From Candidatus Kapaibacterium sp. (lineage in GTDB: Bacteria > Bacteroidota > Ignavibacteria > Kapaibacteriales > UBA4661), in the NCBI GenBank assembly GCA_025455065.1, contig JALONG010000063.1, positions 1 to 33,102 of the forward strand: DNA of 33,102 bases, given 5' to 3'. Shown here piece by piece: positions 30,429 through 33,102 of the stretch. The notes under the pieces were generated by a model. It made no database searches. It saw only the letters and a program-made list of their open reading frames with translations, and was not told the DNA's origin. The position numbers and the translations under genes are program-made. Within the stretch, counting starts at the first letter, position 1. Every line of letters begins with the position of its first letter.

Positions 30429-31204
30429 CTAAAAACCAACAACCAACAACTAGAAACCAACAAACCATCGGTATCATCGGCTACGGACGATTCGGAAAGC
30501 TGCTTGCCAGATCGCTTTCGCGGGATTTTGCAATTCGAGTTTTTGAACCCGGATTAGAACAACAAACGCTGGGAGCAAGCATTGATGCGGTCTCATTGCG
30601 TGATGCTGTGTTGGCGGATTACGTATTTGTTTGTGTGCCGATTGTTGCGTTTGAATCTGCAATGCAAGTAATAGAGCCACTTCTACCGGAAGGTACGCCT
30701 GTGCTGGACGTGTGTTCGGTGAAGGTGCATCCGACTGTAATGATGCGAAAATATCTTCGTGCGAAATCACCGATACTGCCCACCCATCCGATGTTTGGAC
30801 CCGTTTCCGCGAAAGACGGTTGGACGAATTTACCATTTGTGCTTTGCCCCGAACCGGACGCAACTCCGCAAGAAATGGCACTGTTGCGCTTTTGGGAAGA
30901 GTACATCATACAAAAGCAAGGCGCACGGGCAATTACGATGAGTGCCGACGAACACGACCGCATCACGGCATATAATTTGTGTTTGACGCAGCTTTTGGGG
31001 CGAGTGTTGGGGAATATCGGTATTCAGTCTTCACCGATTGACGCGCAAAGTTTCAAGCATCTGCTTTCAATGAAAGAAATGTCGTATAGCGATTCGATGG
31101 AATTGCTTATTGGTATGCATCGCTTTAATCCTTATTCCAATGAGATGCGAAGCCGTCTCAGGGCAGAATTGCAGAGCATTGAAACTATTATTGCCGAGTA
31201 TTAG
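30425..31204 (+). CDS. tyrA: Prephenate/arogenate dehydrogenase
   Basis: TyrA oxidatively decarboxylates prephenate to hydroxyphenylpyruvate, or arogenate to tyrosine. Which substrate is used here cannot be told. The 259-residue product has a Rossmann fold with 'IGIIGYGRFGKLLA' (GxGxxG at 19-24). 'LPTHPMFGP' carries the conserved catalytic-region His, and 'MSADEHDRITAYNLCLTQ' is the C-terminal helical signature. It is shorter than E. coli TyrA because it has no chorismate mutase domain, which the upstream fusion supplies. Residues 2-14 are Gln/Asn/Thr-rich and low complexity. The start overlaps the preceding gene as ATGA. Confidence 0.92.
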   Translation: MTKNQQPTTRNQQTIGIIGYGRFGKLLARSLSRDFAIRVFEPGLEQQTLGASIDAVSLRDAVLADYVFVCVPIVAFESAMQVIEPLLPEGTPVLDVCSVKVHPTVMMRKYLRAKSPILPTHPMFGPVSAKDGWTNLPFVLCPEPDATPQEMALLRFWEEYIIQKQGARAITMSADEHDRITAYNLCLTQLLGRVLGNIGIQSSPIDAQSFKHLLSMKEMSYSDSMELLIGMHRFNPYSNEMRSRLRAELQSIETIIAEY

Positions 31205-31206
31205 CG

Positions 31207-31243
31207 AAAAAGCCGCATAAAAACAAGGTTTCGTGCGGCTTTT
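31207..31243 (+). terminator. Terminator of the pheA-aroF/tyrA operon
   Basis: AAAAAGCCGCA (31207-31217) pairs with TGCGGCTTTT (31234-31243) just after the tyrA stop, with a T-rich 3' arm. It reads as a rho-independent terminator ending the + arm of the aromatic locus. Confidence 0.8.
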
Positions 31244-31348
31244 GATTCAACAACATACTTGCTGACTTCGCCTTTATCACCTGTATCTCTCCCGCTCTGC
31301 GGTCATTGAAAAATAACTTGAGAAAGTATGCTCCTGCCGGAGCACAAG

Positions 31349-31477
31349 ATGAAAACACAGCAGTTTAATGAACATTTTGCCGCACGAATATTATCCATCT
31401 ATGGCATCTCGCCAGAATTGATAAAAAATCATCCAGAGTATCACAACATCAGCAAATACGCCATTGCTCAGACTTGA
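31349..31477 (+). CDS. Possible small gene or gene remnant with a hairpin over its ribosome site
   Basis: A 42-codon frame begins with ATG 31349 ('MKTQQFNEHFAARILSIYG'). GGAG at 31339-31342 lies six bases upstream but is inside a perfect stem, TGCTCC (31329-31334) with GGAGCA (31339-31344) around a TGCC loop. No family is recognised. The helical sequence ends abruptly and may be the N-terminal fragment of a larger decayed gene. Composition falls toward AT from here on. Confidence 0.35.
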   Translation: MKTQQFNEHFAARILSIYGISPELIKNHPEYHNISKYAIAQT

Positions 31478-31496
31478 AAATGTCCAGACTATTGAT

Positions 31497-32351
31497 TCAT
31501 CTTTTTAACAGTTTACTTTTTACAATTTTGCCCTCTTTGTGGGCGAGATAATAGAGTGCTATTCCGATAAATACTAGAAAAAAAGCCGTAAAAATTGAAT
31601 TTTCAATGCCAAATGCACCACCTGTTAATAATTCAGGACCAGTAAATGTAGATTGAATAATACTGCCCATATCATCTAGTCCTGTGAGATTGGAACCATA
31701 AAAAGGCTGAGAAAAATTCCAACCTATATGGAAGAAATAAGGTAGCCATATTCTTTTTGTATAGATAAACATCATTGCCATTGTAAACCCCCAAATCAAA
31801 TATAATATTAGATCATATAGTTTGAAATTGGAATTGGTAATGTGTTGTAATTCTACCAACATTGCAATGATAATGGCTATGTGAGTACCTAACCAATTTT
31901 CTAACTCCCTTAGGACTAGTCCTCTATGAAATAAGTCTTCAACTATCCCGGCAAATAGTAATACAGTGAACATTCTTGCTGAGTAGTGAGTAGTTGTAAT
32001 ACTAAGAGCCTGATAGTACCCTAATAAGTATAAAATGAAAATAGATAATGAAATTGTCGAAAAACCAAATAGAAAACCCCCAAACATTTCTTTGGGGAAA
32101 TATTGTAGGGATAGTTCGGTAATTTCTCTTTTATCATAGAAACGGAATAAATAGTAATAGCTAACTACCAATACTATACAAGAAATAAAAATAATAATTG
32201 GGTCAGCAATACTTTTATCTTGAATAATGCCATAAAAAAATGGTTTTAATACAAAGTTTTGAATGACAACAAATAGAGAAAAAGGGGCAACAATTCCAAT
32301 GACAATTTTTGTTATTGGAAAATCCGTGATTTTTTTTAGCAGCGCATTCAT
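31497..32351 (-). CDS. CPBP-family intramembrane protease-like protein
   Basis: The 284-residue product has about eight hydrophobic segments. It fits the CPBP (CAAX protease and bacteriocin-processing, Abi) family. Motif 1 reads 'GIVEDLFHRGLVLRELE', where Glu-Glu-x-x-x-Arg has become Glu-Asp-x-x-x-Arg. The later His-containing segments are 'LVELQHITN' and 'YFFHIGWNFSQP'. Family members cleave membrane peptides or serve in bacteriocin self-immunity. With the altered motif, activity is uncertain. The gene is markedly AT-rich compared with the rest of the window and is divergent from an HxlR regulator, which suggests recent transfer of the pair. GGAAAA lies upstream of the ATG. Confidence 0.8.
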   Translation of the reverse strand: MNALLKKITDFPITKIVIGIVAPFSLFVVIQNFVLKPFFYGIIQDKSIADPIIIFISCIVLVVSYYYLFRFYDKREITELSLQYFPKEMFGGFLFGFSTISLSIFILYLLGYYQALSITTTHYSARMFTVLLFAGIVEDLFHRGLVLRELENWLGTHIAIIIAMLVELQHITNSNFKLYDLILYLIWGFTMAMMFIYTKRIWLPYFFHIGWNFSQPFYGSNLTGLDDMGSIIQSTFTGPELLTGGAFGIENSIFTAFFLVFIGIALYYLAHKEGKIVKSKLLKR

Positions 32352-32427
32352 GAATTATTTTCCTTAATGTGAAATAAATTGTGAAATACATTTTCACAAA
32401 TCTAAATTTTCAATATCTTTGTAGCAA

Positions 32428-32455
32428 GTACATACAAAAAAGTATGGTACATACC
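32428..32455. promoter_or_regulatory. Candidate HxlR operator in the divergent promoter region
   Basis: GTACATAC (32428-32435) and GTATGGTAC (32442-32450) form an inverted repeat with one bulged base, and GTACATAC recurs directly at 32447-32454. The cluster lies between the CPBP gene and the HxlR-type regulator in an AT-rich promoter region, where an autoregulator would bind. Confidence 0.45.
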
Positions 32456-32501
32456 AAAAATATACTAATAATAAAAATCAATGCTTTAAAGCTCAAAAAA
32501 T

Positions 32502-32825
32502 ATGAAAAAAAATATCAAAAAAGCTCATTGTGCTGTTGATTATGCTTTTCAGCGAATAGGCGGAAAGTATAAGGGTCGAATTTTATGGGTGCTACGAGAT
32601 GGTTGCCTTCGGTATGGAGAATTACATAGAGCCATTGTTGGTATTACGCCGAAAATGCTCACCCAAACGCTGAAAGAATTGGAAGTTGATGAGCTGATTA
32701 CAAGAAAAGTTTATGTAGAAGTTCCGCCAAAAGTTGAATACTCACTTACTGATACAGGGAAAGAATTAATTCCGTTTATCAGTCAAATGAGAAGTTGGGG
32801 AGAAAAGCAAATGTCGGGGAAGTAA
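32502..32825 (+). CDS. HxlR-family transcription regulator
   Basis: The 107-residue winged-helix protein matches the HxlR family along its length. The N-terminal Cys is in 'HCAVDYAFQRIGGKYKGRI', the recognition helix region is 'GITPKMLTQTLKELEVDELI', the wing is 'VYVEVPPKVEYSLTDTG', and the C-terminal dimer helix follows. In family members the N-terminal Cys can sense thiol or aldehyde stress, and here C10 occupies that position. The divergent arrangement with the CPBP gene and the repeats between them suggest that it controls that gene and itself. Confidence 0.9.
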   Translation: MKKNIKKAHCAVDYAFQRIGGKYKGRILWVLRDGCLRYGELHRAIVGITPKMLTQTLKELEVDELITRKVYVEVPPKVEYSLTDTGKELIPFISQMRSWGEKQMSGK

Positions 32826-32940
32826 AGATTTGATTTTTTGGGTGTTTTGATGTGCTTGCCACTAACTCGTACATTGACGAAAGTTTTGTCGTAGATTTCG
32901 GATTGTTCGTGTTTTTTTCGTTCTTGTTTCAAAAAACAAA

Positions 32941-32980
32941 AGCCCTGCATACAAGATTCTACCTTGCATACAGGGCTTTT
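32941..32980. terminator. Bidirectional terminator after the HxlR gene
   Basis: AGCCCTG (32941-32947) and CAGGGCT (32971-32977) form the outer stem. The inner arms GCATAC/GCATAC pair with two mismatches on the + strand that become G-U pairs on the - strand. T4 follows on the + side and an A-rich tract precedes, so it can end both the HxlR transcript and a - strand transcript entering from the right. It resembles the hairpin at 1609-1655. No gene is supported in 32826-32940. Confidence 0.65.
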
Positions 32981-33006
32981 CTCATCAAAATTTCACCAAC
33001 CTTCTT

Positions 33007-33032
33007 ATACCAATTTAAGTTAATAATTGTGC
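33007..33032. repeat. 26-bp dispersed repeat, copy 2
   Basis: This copy matches 23 of 26 bases of the one at 13196-13221. It overlaps the 3' end of a short reading frame that enters from the right edge on the - strand. That would suit the end of a mobile element, with its gene running out of the window. Confidence 0.5.
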
Positions 33033-33101
33033 ATTAACAATCTCCATAACCCAATCAGGACTAACAAGAGAGCGTATAATGTCATTGCTGATGCCCTCTA
33101 C
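33015..33101 (-). CDS. Possible C-terminal end of a gene running off the right edge
   Basis: On the - strand one frame is open from the window edge to a TAA at 33015-33017, giving 28 residues ending 'SPDWVMEIVNAQLLT'. The piece is too short to assign. The stop lies inside the 26-bp dispersed repeat, so a transposase whose terminal repeat contains its stop codon is one possibility. Confidence 0.3.
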   Translation of the reverse strand, partial: VEGISNDIIRSLVSPDWVMEIVNAQLLT

Positions 33102-33102
33102 T

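Overview
The window reads as a chromosomal segment of a Gram-negative bacterium of the Bacteroidota/Chlorobiota (FCB) group. I cannot place it below that level, although Chlorobi, Ignavibacteria or Kapabacteria-like lineages fit best. The reasons are a protein ending in a type IX secretion C-terminal sorting domain, a VWA-OmpA lipoprotein, a YidB-like protein, Bacteroidota-style PheA sequence motifs, and many starts without a Shine-Dalgarno sequence beside a few strong ones. Composition is moderate throughout except for a clearly AT-rich patch near the right end.

Region 1 (1-1.9 kb) holds the C-terminal end of an IS transposase cut by the window edge and a small secreted leucine-rich-repeat protein. 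Region 2 (1.9-7.1 kb) is a tryptophan segment, trpC, trpF, trpB and trpA on the + strand. It is interrupted by an extremely acidic small protein, a small coiled-coil protein and a YidB-like protein, and a rho-independent terminator lies just before trpA. Region 3 (7.2-11.7 kb) is an envelope module: VWA-OmpA lipoprotein, a type IX secretion substrate and a putative outer-membrane barrel. It is followed by rimO, which converges on glmS.

Region 4 (13.3-22.8 kb), on the - strand, carries glmS, a chemoreceptor, a TonB-C-like periplasmic protein, tRNA-Pro(UGG), an AlaC-type aminotransferase, a response regulator-histidine kinase hybrid and a TPR protein. Region 5 (22.9-31.2 kb) is an aromatic amino acid locus with two divergent arms. 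The - arm is two unknown small genes, an aroB-aroD-aroE fusion and aroA, with the TPR gene at its end. The + arm is a Phe/Tyr-rich leader peptide with an attenuator, a prephenate dehydratase-DAHP synthase-chorismate mutase fusion, an NTF2-like protein and tyrA. Together these cover DAHP synthase, five later shikimate steps (all except shikimate kinase and chorismate synthase), and the branch from chorismate to phenylpyruvate and to tyrosine precursors.

The most striking signal is the attenuator at about 27.58-27.73 kb. A short reading frame has 11 Phe or Tyr codons out of 14 and is followed by mutually exclusive antiterminator and terminator hairpins ending in eight T. It sits upstream of a fused enzyme that makes the Phe/Tyr precursor. 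Region 6 (31.3-33.1 kb) is a small AT-rich insertion-like patch with a divergent CPBP-family membrane protein and an HxlR regulator, then a terminator and a copy of a dispersed repeat at the right edge.
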